A stretch of DNA of 64,000 nucleotides. Source: JAUIIK01 sp963745675 (lineage in GTDB: Bacteria > Chloroflexota > Chloroflexia > Thermomicrobiales > CFX8). This document shows, one piece after another, positions 1 through 9,273 of the stretch. The stretch covers positions 186,001 through 250,000 of the forward strand of contig CAVUYM010000012.1 in NCBI GenBank assembly GCA_963745675.1, written 5' to 3'. The notes beneath the pieces are model-generated. The model ran no database searches. It saw nothing but the letters and a program-made list of their open reading frames with translations, and was not told the DNA's origin. The first letter of the stretch is position 1, and each line of letters starts with the position of its first letter. The position numbers and the translations under genes were made by a program.

Positions 1-1505
1 CGGCAGTTTCAAAGCCCCAACGACTGCCGATGTGACCGGCGGTATTCGAGCCGCGTTACGCGGTCTGGTCGCGCAACATCCCGATCTCGACCTCGACCGA
101 ATCAGCCATGCGATGCTTGGGACGACCCACTGCACCAACGCGATCCTCGAACGGCGCAATCTCAATCGGGTCGGGCTGATCCGGATCGGCGCTCCGGCCG
201 CGCTGGCGATCCTCCCATACGCAGGTTGGCCGGATGATCTGCGCGACCGCAATCGGCGGCAAATATGCGATCGTCGAAGGCGGTCACGAATACGATGGCC
301 GCGAGATCCTGCCTCTCGACCGCGAGGCTATTCGCGAAGCTGCAACATCCTTTGTAGGTGAAGTCGATTCGCTGGCGGTCGTCAGTATCTTCTCGCCGGT
401 TGACGCCTCGCATGAGGAAGCAGCCGCCGAGATACTCCGAAGCGTGCTCGGTGATCTGCCGGTGACCTACTCACACGAGATTGGCAGCATCGGCATCCTC
501 GAGCGGGAGAACGCCTCGATCCTCAACGCCGCGCTGGTCGATGCCGCTCACACCGCAGCCTCCGGTTTCGAGCGGGCATTGCGGGAACATGGCATCCAGG
601 CAGAGATGTTCATCAGCCAGAACGATGGGACGTTGATGGCGCTCGACTACGCCATGCGCTACCCGATCCTGACCGTCGCCAGCGGCCCTGCCAACTCGAT
701 CCGCGGCGCGGCGTTCCTCTCCGGCCAGCAAGACGCAATCGTCATCGACGTTGGTGGGACGACAACCGATATAGGCATCCTGGTCAACGGCTTCCCGCGT
801 GAATCTTCTATTGAAGTGGAGGTCGGCGGGGTGCGGACGAATTTCCGCATGCCGGACCTGCTCTCGATCGCACTTGGCGGCGGCACGCGCGTCGAAATTG
901 ACGGCGAGACGCTTCGAGTCGGCCCGGAGAGTGTCGGCTACCGGATCACCGAGGATGCGCTGATCTTTGGTGGCGATGTTCTGACGCTGTCGGACGTGGC
1001 TGTTGCCCTGGGGCGGGCCCACTTCGGAGATCCGACGGCGGTCGCGCATCTGCCAGCCGAGTTTGTGAACAAGGTCCAGACCTGGATCGGCATGCGGGTC
1101 GAGGAGACGATCGACCGGATGAAGACCAGCGCCGAACCGATTCCCGTCGTACTCGTCGGAGGCGGCAGCGTCGTCATGCCATCGGCCTTTGCCGGCGCGT
1201 CGGTCGTCCACCGGCCGAAACACTTCGAGGTGGCCAACGCGATTGGAGCCGCCATCGCTCAGTGCAGCGGCGAGGTCGAACGCATCTTCTCTCTCGACGA
1301 TCACACGCGTGAGGAAGCTTTGGAGATAGCCCGGAACATGGCGAAGGACGAAGCCGTTAGAGCCGGGGCGGATCCTGCCACGGTCGAGATCATCGACATT
1401 CAGGAAGTGCCGCTGGCCTATTTGCCCGGCAACGCAACTCGCATCCGGGTTCGGGCGGCTGGAGACCTGGTTCTTTCCGGCTCGCAGGACAGAGAGGCGC
1501 GCTAA
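1..1505 (+). CDS. Hydantoinase/oxoprolinase family protein (5' end outside window, one frameshift)
   Basis: This is the ATP-dependent hydantoinase/oxoprolinase A-type family, whose members open cyclic amides (hydantoins, 5-oxoproline) with an actin-like ATPase fold. Reading from base 2, the first frame gives GTTHCTNAILERR and IRIGAPA, typical of the N-terminal domain. The frame then changes near base 240, where PDDLR continues as AIGGKYAIVEGGHEYDGREI in the next frame, so one base appears to be added. The second frame runs intact to the stop and holds DVGGTTTDIG (phosphate-binding loop) and ALGGGTRV. It is followed after 2 bp by the DUF917 gene, a common pairing. The start lies upstream of the window. 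The family call is secure; the substrate is unknown. The frameshift may be a sequencing error, because both sides are well conserved. Confidence 0.85.
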
Positions 1506-1507
1506 CC

Positions 1508-2614
1508 ATGCCCTGGGATCTGACACACGAAGACGTCCGCCGTATCGCAACCGGCGCTGGCATCCTCGGAACCGGCGGCGGCGGCAATCCCTATCGCGGC
1601 ATGGTGCGGGCGTTGCAGGAACTGGATCAGGGCCGCAGCCTTACCATCGTCCGGCTCGACGAGCTGCCCGACGATGCATTGATCGTTCCTCTCGGCGGCA
1701 TGGGCGCGCCGACGATCGGGCTGGAGAAGATCGGACGCGGTGACGAGGGCGCGGTCGCTATCCAGGCGCTCGCCGACTATCTCGGCGTCGAGATTACGGG
1801 CGCGGCGCCAATCGAGATCGGCGGCAGCAACTCATTCGCCCCGATGATCGCCGCCGCCCAGCTTGGACTTGTGACGGTCGATGTCGATGGCATGGGCCGG
1901 GCTTTCCCCGAAGGCTCGATGATCTCCTACTATTTTGATGGCAAGGCTCCGTCGCCAGTCGTGATGATCGACGAACAACATCAGAAGATCATCTTCGAGC
2001 ACATCCCCGATACCCATTCGCTGGAACGCATAAGCCGCGCCGTCTGCGTCCAGCTGGGTGGCAGGGCGATGGTAGCCGACAACCCGCTGACAATCCGGCG
2101 GCTACGCGAAACGGGCATCCCCGACACGATTCGTCTCGCCCACACGGTCGGAACGGCGGTCGACGATGCCCAGGCGGCGGGCGCTGATCCGGTCGAAGCG
2201 ATTTGCGCGGCGATGGGCGGTGCAGTGCTCTTCAGCGGCAAACTCACCGATGTCGACCGGCGCTTCGAACGCGGCTACAACTTCGGATCGATTGCCCTTG
2301 ACGGGCTTGATGGCTATCAGGGCCAGCGCTGCCAGATCGAGCTCCAGAACGAGTTCCTGATCTGCCGCGTCGATGGCGAGACGGTCGCCATCGTCCCCGA
2401 TCTGATCACCCTGGTCGACACCGACCGCGGCACACCGATCACGACCGAGGTCCTGCGCTATGGCCTCCGCGCCACCGTCATCGGCATCCCGGCTCCACCT
2501 CAGCTCACGACCGCCCAGGCACTCAACTTCGTCGGGCCCCAGGCCTTCGGCTACGACGAACCTTTCGTGCCCCTTAACATCAATAGCCTGATCGGCCAGA
2601 CCAGGCTCCATTAG
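1508..2614 (+). CDS. DUF917 family protein (S-methyl-thiohydantoin desulfurase-like)
   Basis: A 368-residue protein of the DUF917 family, which recent annotation names S-Me-THD (S-methyl thiohydantoin desulfurase) and which almost always sits beside a hydantoinase/oxoprolinase gene, as here (2 bp gap). Family features visible are the N-terminal GTGGGGNPYRG segment, PLGGMGAPTIG around residue 60, EIGGSNSF around residue 100, and DVDGMGRAFPE around residue 125. Together the pair probably acts on a hydantoin- or thiohydantoin-type cyclic amide in the cytoplasm. No signal peptide or membrane segment is seen. The ATG follows the upstream stop almost directly, implying translational coupling. The true substrate cannot be read from the sequence. 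Confidence 0.85.
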   Translation: MPWDLTHEDVRRIATGAGILGTGGGGNPYRGMVRALQELDQGRSLTIVRLDELPDDALIVPLGGMGAPTIGLEKIGRGDEGAVAIQALADYLGVEITGAAPIEIGGSNSFAPMIAAAQLGLVTVDVDGMGRAFPEGSMISYYFDGKAPSPVVMIDEQHQKIIFEHIPDTHSLERISRAVCVQLGGRAMVADNPLTIRRLRETGIPDTIRLAHTVGTAVDDAQAAGADPVEAICAAMGGAVLFSGKLTDVDRRFERGYNFGSIALDGLDGYQGQRCQIELQNEFLICRVDGETVAIVPDLITLVDTDRGTPITTEVLRYGLRATVIGIPAPPQLTTAQALNFVGPQAFGYDEPFVPLNINSLIGQTRLH

Positions 2615-2635
2615 CTAGAAGGGCAGAAGCAAAGC

Positions 2636-2663
2636 AGCAGCCGAGTCGTGCGACCCGGCTGCT
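2636..2663. terminator. Hairpin between convergent genes
   Basis: An 8-bp perfect inverted repeat (AGCAGCCG / CGGCTGCT) with a further GTCG/CGAC pairing inside the loop lies between the DUF917 stop and the convergent RTX gene. No long T tract follows on the plus strand; the minus-strand side is T-richer. It is probably a bidirectional terminator. Confidence 0.5.
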
Positions 2664-2717
2664 GAAGTTATGCCGTTGATTACCTGTCGTTCCTATGGCG
2701 CTGTGTTCTGATCGCTT

Positions 2718-3587
2718 TCACACCACACTCGAATCGGGTTCGATCAAGCTCCATGGACTGCAAGAGTCATTTCCATGGCCGCCATCGAGCGCGTAGTTGA
2801 GATCGTATGGATCGTAGAGGATATCATCGTCCCACTCACCGAGGAGATGATCATAGCCATAGCCACCGTCGAGTATGTCGTTACCACGATGGCCCCAGAG
2901 AACGTCGTTACCGCTGCCTCCCTGGATGATATCGTCGCCGCGCAAGCCGTGAAGGGAGTCATTTCCGCTTCCACCGTAAAGCTCATCGTTGCCGCCCGGG
3001 CCGTCTGGATCGCTATAGACATCGCCATACAGCCAGTCATCGTTCGATCCACCCCAGAGACGATCGGCCCCGCGGCCACCTTCGAGATAGTCCCGACCGC
3101 CGTTGCCGCTCAACTCGTCGTTACCATCATGTCCGAAGAGATAGTCGTCACCGCTACCGCCCCAGAGTCGGTCGTTGCCTTCGTGCGCGTAGATGGAGTC
3201 AACGCCATCGCCGCCGGAAAGGCGGTCGTTGCCAGCATTTCCCCAGAGCGAGTCGTTACCGTCGAGGCCATAGATCAGGTCGTCGCCGTTCCCGCCAACA
3301 AGCGAGTCATTGCCGTCATCGCCACAAATCAAGTCGTTGCCATCAAAGCCGTAGATGATGTCATTGCCGCCGAAGCCGACAATAACATCATCACCATTTG
3401 TGCCCGAAATCACGTCGCTGCCGTTCGTGCCAACGATGGTCGCCAGTTGACCACCGCAGACTGCGCGAACCTGAGCATTGGCGTCAAGAACGCCGAGCGC
3501 TCCAAACCCCGTCACTACCAGTGCGCCTACGGCTGCCGTACGAAAAAGCTTCTGCGAAACTGCGGAGAAATTGATCCCGAACCGCAT
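2718..3587 (-). CDS. Secreted calcium-binding RTX-repeat protein
   Basis: A secreted protein made almost wholly of RTX (hemolysin-type) nonapeptide repeats of the form GGxGxDxUx, such as GNDIIYGFDGNDLICGDDGN and GGSGDDYLFGHDGNDEL. Each repeat pair binds calcium between parallel beta-roll turns. The chosen ATG at 3587 is preceded by GAAAGAGA and gives a basic start (MRFGINF), a hydrophobic stretch (AAVGALVVTGFGALGVL) and an ANAQ-type cleavage site. About 20 repeats fill residues 50-280, and one stretch (around DVYSDPDGPGG) breaks the period. No catalytic domain is visible, so it is likely a structural or surface calcium-binding protein. A short related fragment lies at 6278-6559. An upstream start at 3650 is possible but would bury the signal peptide. 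Confidence 0.88.
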   Translation of the reverse strand: MRFGINFSAVSQKLFRTAAVGALVVTGFGALGVLDANAQVRAVCGGQLATIVGTNGSDVISGTNGDDVIVGFGGNDIIYGFDGNDLICGDDGNDSLVGGNGDDLIYGLDGNDSLWGNAGNDRLSGGDGVDSIYAHEGNDRLWGGSGDDYLFGHDGNDELSGNGGRDYLEGGRGADRLWGGSNDDWLYGDVYSDPDGPGGNDELYGGSGNDSLHGLRGDDIIQGGSGNDVLWGHRGNDILDGGYGYDHLLGEWDDDILYDPYDLNYALDGGHGNDSCSPWSLIEPDSSVV

Positions 3588-3744
3588 GTCTGTGTCTCTT
3601 TCATCTCTGCTCAAACCCTCTTGCATCCTGAATCCATTGTGTAGACACACGCAGATCTGGGCACTATCGTCGGCTACAAAGTCAGTGTTGTCTGGTTTAC
3701 AAACGGGCGACGATAGGTCTTCAAGAGCGGCAAAGCGCAGAAAA

Positions 3745-3769
3745 CTGGCCCGGAGTAAATCCGGGCCAG
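3745..3769 (-). terminator. Rho-independent terminator of the RDD gene
   Basis: A perfect 10-bp stem (CTGGCCCGGA / TCCGGGCCAG) with a 5-nt loop is followed, on the minus strand, by TTTT. It lies 28 bp past the RDD gene stop and fits a classical intrinsic terminator. Confidence 0.8.
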
Positions 3770-3796
3770 TGCCAAACTCTCCTAATTTCAGAGAAG

Positions 3797-4273
3797 TTAT
3801 CGCTTGATTACGACCGTGTCAGCGAGAAGATCGCCAAGCCGCTGGGTCTCATCCGAGCGCCGCATTAGAAAAACACCAATCAATCCTGACGCCATCTCAT
3901 CGATGGGACGACAAAGCGCTCGAACGAGAATTTGACCGATTGACGCGCGTGAACCATCGGCGCTCACGACCTTCATACCAAAAAGCGATTTGCCAACGGA
4001 GCGGCGAAATACGAGCTCCGTCGCGAGGAAGTAGGAATGAATGCTAAGCACTAGCAACACAATGCCAGAGCTGTTCGTCAGCCCCATCGCCAGGCCATAG
4101 ACCACGAGCGCAACGACCATATCAACGAGGTAGGCTTTCATCCGATCTCCGACCGATGCGATGGGTAGTATCGAGTTCGCGTCTGGTGTGAACTCTCGAC
4201 CCGGTACAAGCGACCGGTGATTGATGCCACCGCGAGCAATCATTGCGGAATCGGATCCAAAGTAGCTGCCCAT
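3797..4273 (-). CDS. RDD family membrane protein
   Basis: A 158-residue protein with an RDD domain, a small membrane module of uncertain function found alone or fused to other domains. After a 40-residue N-terminal tail, the domain begins at DRMKAYLVDMVVALVV, with the conserved Arg and Asp in the first helix. A second hydrophobic segment (GIVLLVLSIHSYFLATELVF), the SVGKSLFGMKVV loop and the closing QRLGDLLADTVVIKR follow. No partner gene adjoins it; the upstream neighbour is secreted paralogue A and a strong terminator follows, so it is probably monocistronic. The family call is secure; the role is unknown. Confidence 0.85.
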   Translation of the reverse strand: MGSYFGSDSAMIARGGINHRSLVPGREFTPDANSILPIASVGDRMKAYLVDMVVALVVYGLAMGLTNSSGIVLLVLSIHSYFLATELVFRRSVGKSLFGMKVVSADGSRASIGQILVRALCRPIDEMASGLIGVFLMRRSDETQRLGDLLADTVVIKR

Positions 4274-4503
4274 TTCTCTGTCCTTTACCCTTATCTGTCA
4301 TGCAACCTCACCACTGCATTTACAATAGGGTCGGGACGTGCGGCACGCGATATCGCCTAACACCGTTAATTTGTATTCCACGATACACGGGACATTGGGG
4401 TCGAGGTCCACGGACCACTCCCGCTATGAAGCTTCTCCGTAGCTCGGATAGGCAGGCCAAATGCAGCAGCCACCCGACCCGCCTACCCGTCCGCAAGCAG
4501 TTC

Positions 4504-5970
4504 TTAGTTCATTTCCCAGACCGCCAGGTTAGTGAATTCAAACTCGGTAGAACCGCTTTGGGATCCGAAGACATAAAAGCCGACGTATCCGCCAGGTGGT
4601 CCTACGTGCGATGCAGTTCCGACGAGCTCGTCGTTAATAAGGAACCAGAACGCGTATCCTCGCGAGATGATCGATAACCGCACCCACTCATTGGGATTGG
4701 ATGCACCGGGTCGTATATCGATCGGCAGCAATTCTTCGTAATACTCCGGGTTAAACTGTTCATAGACTGCGCCAGTGTAGCCATCCGCAGTCAGACAAAA
4801 AGCGTAGTCGTGACTGAGATCGATCGGATCGAGCCGGGTCATCAAGCAGGCCAGTGCACCATCAGAGGTCTGTTGGCTGACCAGCCGTAGATCGATGCTG
4901 ACCCTGATGTCAGTGAATGGATCGTTGCCGGTTTCTAACCAGTTCATCAAGAATCCGTCTGGATTGGTGCGTAGATGATAGGTCCCATTCTCGACGAAAT
5001 ATTCACCGTCATCGACAACTCCAGTCTCCCAGTCCGAGAGTGGCGACTCATACAGCAGTTCACCTGACGGCGGCACACTATCTGTCGTGGGTTCGGAGTA
5101 GCGCCAGTCGTAGTAGTGCCGACCGACGTTGCCCGCTTCGATTTGCCAACCGACTGCGTTGCTTGGCGTATAGGTCATGCAGCGCCGTTCAAAGCACTGG
5201 ATCAGAACGAGTTTGCTCGTTCCTCCAACCAGCACATTTGCCCAGTAGGGTTCGGTAACTGGACGTCCAGTGGCGAAAAATGGATCCGGGAATAATCGGC
5301 CAAAGACAAACTCACCATTCTCATAAATCGGTCCCGTTGCATTCATGAAGACCCAGAACCGGTGAGCAATGCCGTGATTCGTTACTGGATCGATGAAGTC
5401 AATCGTGACGAACTCATCTGCGAGCGATGGATCATCGGTGACAACTCCCGCGCGGTTGATGCGCTTGGTGGCAAAGGAGTCCAGCGTCGTTGGTGGGGCA
5501 TCGAGCACAGACGCGAACGTTGCATAGGTCGGACCATTGGGATCGTTGGCGTCACCGGCGACGTTGACCTCGGCAGGTTGACGCGGTGTAAAGCTACTGT
5601 CACCGACCTGCATCTGGCCGGTGATGAGTTCGACAACAAGCAAGCCATTCGTGACATACCAGATCGAATCCTCGTCGCCCGCAGGGTTCGTAGTCTCCAT
5701 ACGCGACTTGTCGAAGTAAACGACGTGCCGCTCCCCGCCTGGGGATTCCGCGTAGGGCTCCAGTAGCCCCTGACCGGTAAAGCTCTCAGGCCCCCACATC
5801 CAGGTACGCTGCTCAACTCCGTCGGCAACAGGCTTGTCAGTGCGTTCCCAGGTACGTTGGTAGGGAGCTAGACCTGGATCCGAAAACACCCCGGCAGTTG
5901 CGGCGCTTGACAGAGCACCGCACAGGGTTACGGCCGCAACAATACTCAGCAGGAACCGGCTTCGTGTCAT
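4504..5970 (-). CDS. Secreted protein, paralogue A (Chloroflexota-type N-domain plus LamG-like C-domain)
   Basis: A 488-residue exported protein with a clear signal peptide (MTRSRFLLSIVAAVTLCGAL, cleavage near ATAG). Residues 30-290 form a domain shared with two other genes here (7171-8634, 61925-63541), marked by WMWGPE, YFDKSRMET, WYVTNGLLVVELI, AEVNVAGDA, CFERRCMTYTPSNA and AGNVGRHYYDWRY. I know this pattern from many unnamed Thermomicrobia/Chloroflexota secreted proteins and can give no biochemical role. Residues 300-488 look like a concanavalin/LamG-type beta-sandwich (LTDIRVSIDLRLV, LVGTASHVGPPGGYVGFYV). The ATG at 5970 follows AGGGGAGA. It lies alone and is probably an extracellular binding protein. 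Confidence 0.75.
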   Translation of the reverse strand: MTRSRFLLSIVAAVTLCGALSSAATAGVFSDPGLAPYQRTWERTDKPVADGVEQRTWMWGPESFTGQGLLEPYAESPGGERHVVYFDKSRMETTNPAGDEDSIWYVTNGLLVVELITGQMQVGDSSFTPRQPAEVNVAGDANDPNGPTYATFASVLDAPPTTLDSFATKRINRAGVVTDDPSLADEFVTIDFIDPVTNHGIAHRFWVFMNATGPIYENGEFVFGRLFPDPFFATGRPVTEPYWANVLVGGTSKLVLIQCFERRCMTYTPSNAVGWQIEAGNVGRHYYDWRYSEPTTDSVPPSGELLYESPLSDWETGVVDDGEYFVENGTYHLRTNPDGFLMNWLETGNDPFTDIRVSIDLRLVSQQTSDGALACLMTRLDPIDLSHDYAFCLTADGYTGAVYEQFNPEYYEELLPIDIRPGASNPNEWVRLSIISRGYAFWFLINDELVGTASHVGPPGGYVGFYVFGSQSGSTEFEFTNLAVWEMN

Positions 5971-6277
5971 TCTCAGGTCTCCCCTTCGAGAATCGTCGAG
6001 AGCAATCGAAACTGATCTCTCGAACCGCCAATATCAACTTTCGCCTCCGTTTTGACATCTTAGCGTATATCCGCAACTACCACTCTTCCACGATAAGACC
6101 CCCTGAGGCGAGAACTTCTCATCGAGTTGCATGTTACTTACTGTGCATTAGATCTAAATAATGATTGTGCGGTCACTTGTCTAGAGAACTCTCCGCAAAT
6201 TCAAGCGCCGGTCACGGGGCAGGCAAGTTGAAAGGGTCTCTCAACTGCTCCTGGCTTTAGATGCATGAACCAGGTAC
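5971..6277. other. Intergenic stretch upstream of paralogue A
   Basis: About 300 bp with no convincing gene. The part next to paralogue A (to about 6170) is AT-richer than its surroundings and should hold that gene's promoter; I cannot pick one box with confidence. Confidence 0.4.
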
Positions 6278-6559
6278 ATGCATCGCTGTTCAACGCAGCA
6301 GTCTGACTCTGCAATCTATGGAATCGATGGCACCAACCGACTAGAGGGCGGCTCTGGCAACGACACGATTTTCGGTGGTGAAGGCGATGACGTCATTCTC
6401 GGCGGCCCAAATGATGACACCCTCTGGGGCAAAGACGGAAACGACCTCATCTGGGACACTGAGGGACTGAATTTCTTTCACGGCGGTCTAGGTCATGACG
6501 GATGCCCGCAGATCATCCCGTTTCTGAATTGCGAAAGAGCGTTGGTCACGGCGCTCTGA
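6278..6559 (+). pseudogene. RTX-repeat fragment
   Basis: A 93-codon reading frame with about five RTX nonapeptide repeats (GGSGNDTIFGGEGDDVILGG, GKDGNDLIW) and a tail (LNFFHGGLGHDGC) resembling the C-terminal end of the RTX protein at 2718-3587 (LNYALDGGHGNDSC). It has no signal peptide and no convincing Shine-Dalgarno. It lies next to a decayed IS630 transposase. It is most simply the 3' remnant of a second RTX gene, though a very small functional calcium-binding protein is not excluded. Confidence 0.6.
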
Positions 6560-6656
6560 CTCCAATTCCCTAAACTCCAAAACGACAAGGGCACCTGGCT
6601 TATGCTCCGGCCGCCCTATCAATGTCTGACGGTGATCCATCGAGCCAGTACACCGG

Positions 6657-7080
6657 TCACACCTCAAATGAGGGATACAATCGGTGTAGTTTGATGCGAG
6701 CGTCGTCGGTCGTGAGGCGCCAGTCGATCGGGGCACCCTTCGCATTGAGCTCGACCATCCACGTCGCCACCTCGGCTTCCAGGAATGTCCGATCCGGCAA
6801 GCGTCGGTTCAGGCACTGACGACTCGCCCAAAGGGCACCCGCACTCAATTCAATCTCAGCCATGTTCAACCAACTACCGTGCCGTGCTCGGGTGTGTGGT
6901 GAATTTCCAGTTTGCCTACCAACCGTATGGCTTTCGCGGGCGGGAAGCGCTCGTAGAGCGCCGCCGGAGTGGGTATGCTGGAGGTTGTCCCGGGTGCCCC
7001 CTCGGACGCAGCACGATGTGTTCTACCTCGAGATGGGCGACATCAACCAGGTGCTCGATCTACTCCGCCCCCGTCCCCTT
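6657..7080 (-). pseudogene. Decayed IS630-family transposase (C-terminal half)
   Basis: The minus strand between about 7080 and 6657 reads, with several frame changes, as the DDE end of an IS630-type transposase. The pieces in order are LVDVAHLEVEHIVL, RDNLQHTH (family RDNLNTHT), PAALYERFPPAKAIRLVGKL, EIHHTPEHG, then NMAEIELSAGALWASRQCLN and MVELNAKGAPIDWRLTTDD. The last 70 codons are open; upstream there are at least two frameshifts and a stop. No intact N-terminal helix-turn-helix or terminal inverted repeats were recognised, so it is a dead remnant. It marks past transposition between paralogues A and B. Confidence 0.8.
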
Positions 7081-7170
7081 TCGTGCGCTGCGCGGTCACC
7101 GTCACTTGGCGCTAGACCCGTAACAGAGACGCGTCACAGTTTCGGTTGCCGACAGATGGCTCCGCGCCGG

Positions 7171-8634
7171 CTACTCAACCGCCCAGATAGCCAGGTTGGT
7201 GAACTCCCACTCGACCGAGGAGAGAAAATCCAGGTTGTAGACGTAGAAGCCGACCAAACCTCCCGGCGGTCCGGTATGCGATGCCGTGCCGACGAGTTCG
7301 TCGTTGACGAGGAACCAGATCGCCTCACCACGATGAATGATCGAAAGCCGGGTCCACTCGTTCGCATCGGTCGAACCGGCGCGCTGTGCGTAGGGCAGCA
7401 GCTCTAGGTAGTCACCGGAATCGACTTGATCGTACCCACCGTATGTATAGCCGTCGTTCGTCAGACACAGTTCGTAGTTGTACGAAAGCGAGAACGGATC
7501 GAGCCGTGTCACGAGACAGGCATCGGCAAAAGCGCCATACTCGGTCACCATGCGCACATCGAGATCCACACGCACATCGGTATAGGGATTTTCACTGTCC
7601 AGATAGACGAACGGTGAACCATCGACATTCGCGATGATGTGATAGGTCCCATCCTCGGCGAAGAATTCGCCATCATCGGTAGAGTCTGCGACCCAGTCAG
7701 TTAGATCCGACGAATAGAGTAGCTCGCCGGAAGGCGGGTAGGAGTCGGGCGTCGGATCGGTGTAGCGCCAGTTGTAGTAGTGCAGGCCGACGTTGCCGGC
7801 CTCGACGACGAAGCCTTCGGGGTTGCCCGGCGTGTAGGTGAGACAGCGGCGCTCGAAGCACTGCATCAGGACATCTCGCGGAGTGCCTGCGACCTGGACC
7901 GTAGCCCAGTACGCCTCGGTGATCGGTCGACCGGTCGCGAAGAACGCATTCTCGAAGAGCGGCGCTGTGACGTAGTCCCCATCCTGGTAAATCGTGCCGA
8001 TGGAGTTCATGAACTGCCAGAAGGGCTGGGCGATGCCATGGTTCGTGACGGTGTCGACGTAACCGACGACGACCTCGTAGATATCCAGCGAGTTGTCATT
8101 GGTCAACGCGCCGGAGCGGCTAACGCGTTGGATGACGACGGAACCCTCGGGCCGTGCAGGAAGATCGAGCAGACCGCCAAACGTCGAGTAGGTCGGGCCA
8201 TCAGGATCGTCCGCATCGCCGGCGACGTTCACCTGGGCCGGCTGCCGCTCGACGAAGGCGTTGTTCCCGACCTGCATCCGGCCGGTGATCAACTCCGTGG
8301 CGAGGAGCCCATTGGTGACATACCAGATCGAGTTCGGATCACCGTCAGGGGCCGTGATCTCCATGCGTGACTTGTCAAAGTAGACGACCACGCGTTCGCC
8401 GTCGGGAGACTCGTCATAGCGCTCCAATTTCCCGAAAGGCGTGAGCGATTCCGGCCCCCACATCCAGGTACGTGCCGTCACTCCGTCAGCGACCGGAGCG
8501 TCGGTCCGCTGCCAGGCAAATTGGAAGGGATCGAAGGCGGGATCGGGAAAGACCCCGGCGCTTGCCGGCGCCGCCAGCAGATTGCCCATTGACACGATCG
8601 CCGCAATCACAAGCAGGAGTCGTCCCCGCTTCAT
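7171..8634 (-). CDS. Secreted protein, paralogue B (Chloroflexota-type N-domain plus LamG-like C-domain)
   Basis: A 487-residue homologue of paralogue A along its full length, about 3 kb away on the same strand. The start at 8634 is chosen because GGAAGGTGA lies just upstream and the product then begins with a good signal peptide (MKRGRLLLVIAAIVSMGNLL, cleavage near ASAG). The shared domain shows WMWGPE, YFDKSRMEI, WYVTNGLLATELITGRMQ, CFERRCLTYTPGNP and AGNVGLHYYNWRY. The C-domain shows SYNYELCLTNDGYTY and LVGTASHTGPPGGLVGFYV, a LamG/concanavalin-like fold. The A and B genes probably arose by local duplication, with the transposase scrap between them. Function unknown; likely extracellular. 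Confidence 0.78.
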   Translation of the reverse strand: MKRGRLLLVIAAIVSMGNLLAAPASAGVFPDPAFDPFQFAWQRTDAPVADGVTARTWMWGPESLTPFGKLERYDESPDGERVVVYFDKSRMEITAPDGDPNSIWYVTNGLLATELITGRMQVGNNAFVERQPAQVNVAGDADDPDGPTYSTFGGLLDLPARPEGSVVIQRVSRSGALTNDNSLDIYEVVVGYVDTVTNHGIAQPFWQFMNSIGTIYQDGDYVTAPLFENAFFATGRPITEAYWATVQVAGTPRDVLMQCFERRCLTYTPGNPEGFVVEAGNVGLHYYNWRYTDPTPDSYPPSGELLYSSDLTDWVADSTDDGEFFAEDGTYHIIANVDGSPFVYLDSENPYTDVRVDLDVRMVTEYGAFADACLVTRLDPFSLSYNYELCLTNDGYTYGGYDQVDSGDYLELLPYAQRAGSTDANEWTRLSIIHRGEAIWFLVNDELVGTASHTGPPGGLVGFYVYNLDFLSSVEWEFTNLAIWAVE

Positions 8635-8817
8635 ACTCTCACCTTCCCTGAAGCTACTCAACATCATCGGTGAATCCGAGCACGATCTCTTCAGCTTCGG
8701 CCCAGGCCATCAAGGAGAGGTATTGAAACTGGCAAGATTGCGCCTGCATCTCTGCGGCTGATTGTAGTACAGAACTACGGTCTACACCCTGTATCGCTCT
8801 CGCCCAATCCCTGATCT

Positions 8818-9165
8818 CTACTTGACCCGCTCCCAGTGCAGCCGGCCGATGGTCGCGATCAGCACGAAGGTTTGGCCATCCTCGGCGACCTCGAAGCCGC
8901 GCGGGAGATCCTTGCCAACCTGGTTGGCGTCGAGGTGGAAGAGCGGCTGGTGGATGACCTGATCGCCTTCGATCTTGTAGTTGCCGCAGTAGATCACGGT
9001 GCGGGTCTGGCCATCGGCAGAGGTCAACAGCAGCGACTCCGACATCCAGCCCTGATCGGTGTAGACAATCGCGCCGGTTGGGTCTGGCGCCGCCGCGCCA
9101 TCGGCAGGCGGGTTATCCAGATCGATCCGCACCAGCTTCCACATACCGACAAGTGGGTGGCTCAT
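8818..9165 (-). CDS. Lipocalin-like domain protein
   Basis: A 115-residue protein resembling the short bacterial lipocalin-like family (Lipocalin_5 type): the start PLVGMWKLVRIDL matches the GTWxL opening. Other matches are PTGAIVYTDQGWMS, GNYKIEGDQVIHQPLFH and a C-terminal TIGRLHWERV. These small beta-barrels are thought to bind small hydrophobic ligands. The ATG at 9165 is preceded by AGAAGGAG; a longer start at 9255 has no such site. No signal peptide is seen, so it is cytoplasmic. It is divergent from the phosphotransferase at 9274. Confidence 0.7.
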   Translation of the reverse strand: MSHPLVGMWKLVRIDLDNPPADGAAAPDPTGAIVYTDQGWMSESLLLTSADGQTRTVIYCGNYKIEGDQVIHQPLFHLDANQVGKDLPRGFEVAEDGQTFVLIATIGRLHWERVK

Positions 9166-9273
9166 GTGTGACTCCTTCTCTCCAGACGGTCGCCCGGGTG
9201 CTATCTTCAATCCCGGATTTCCGTCGTCTTTCTCGTATGACAGGTGAACGATCATGCACGCTAACGGTTCACG

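Noticed and set aside
471..1550. Long open frame on the minus strand opposite the hydantoinase gene
   Set aside because: Its product is Arg/Asp-rich and low in pattern, typical of the antisense of a GC-rich gene; the plus strand has clear family motifs.
2775..3644. 289-codon plus-strand frame opposite the RTX gene
   Set aside because: It is the periodic antisense of the RTX repeats, giving an Ala/Val/Ile-rich repeat with no signal peptide.
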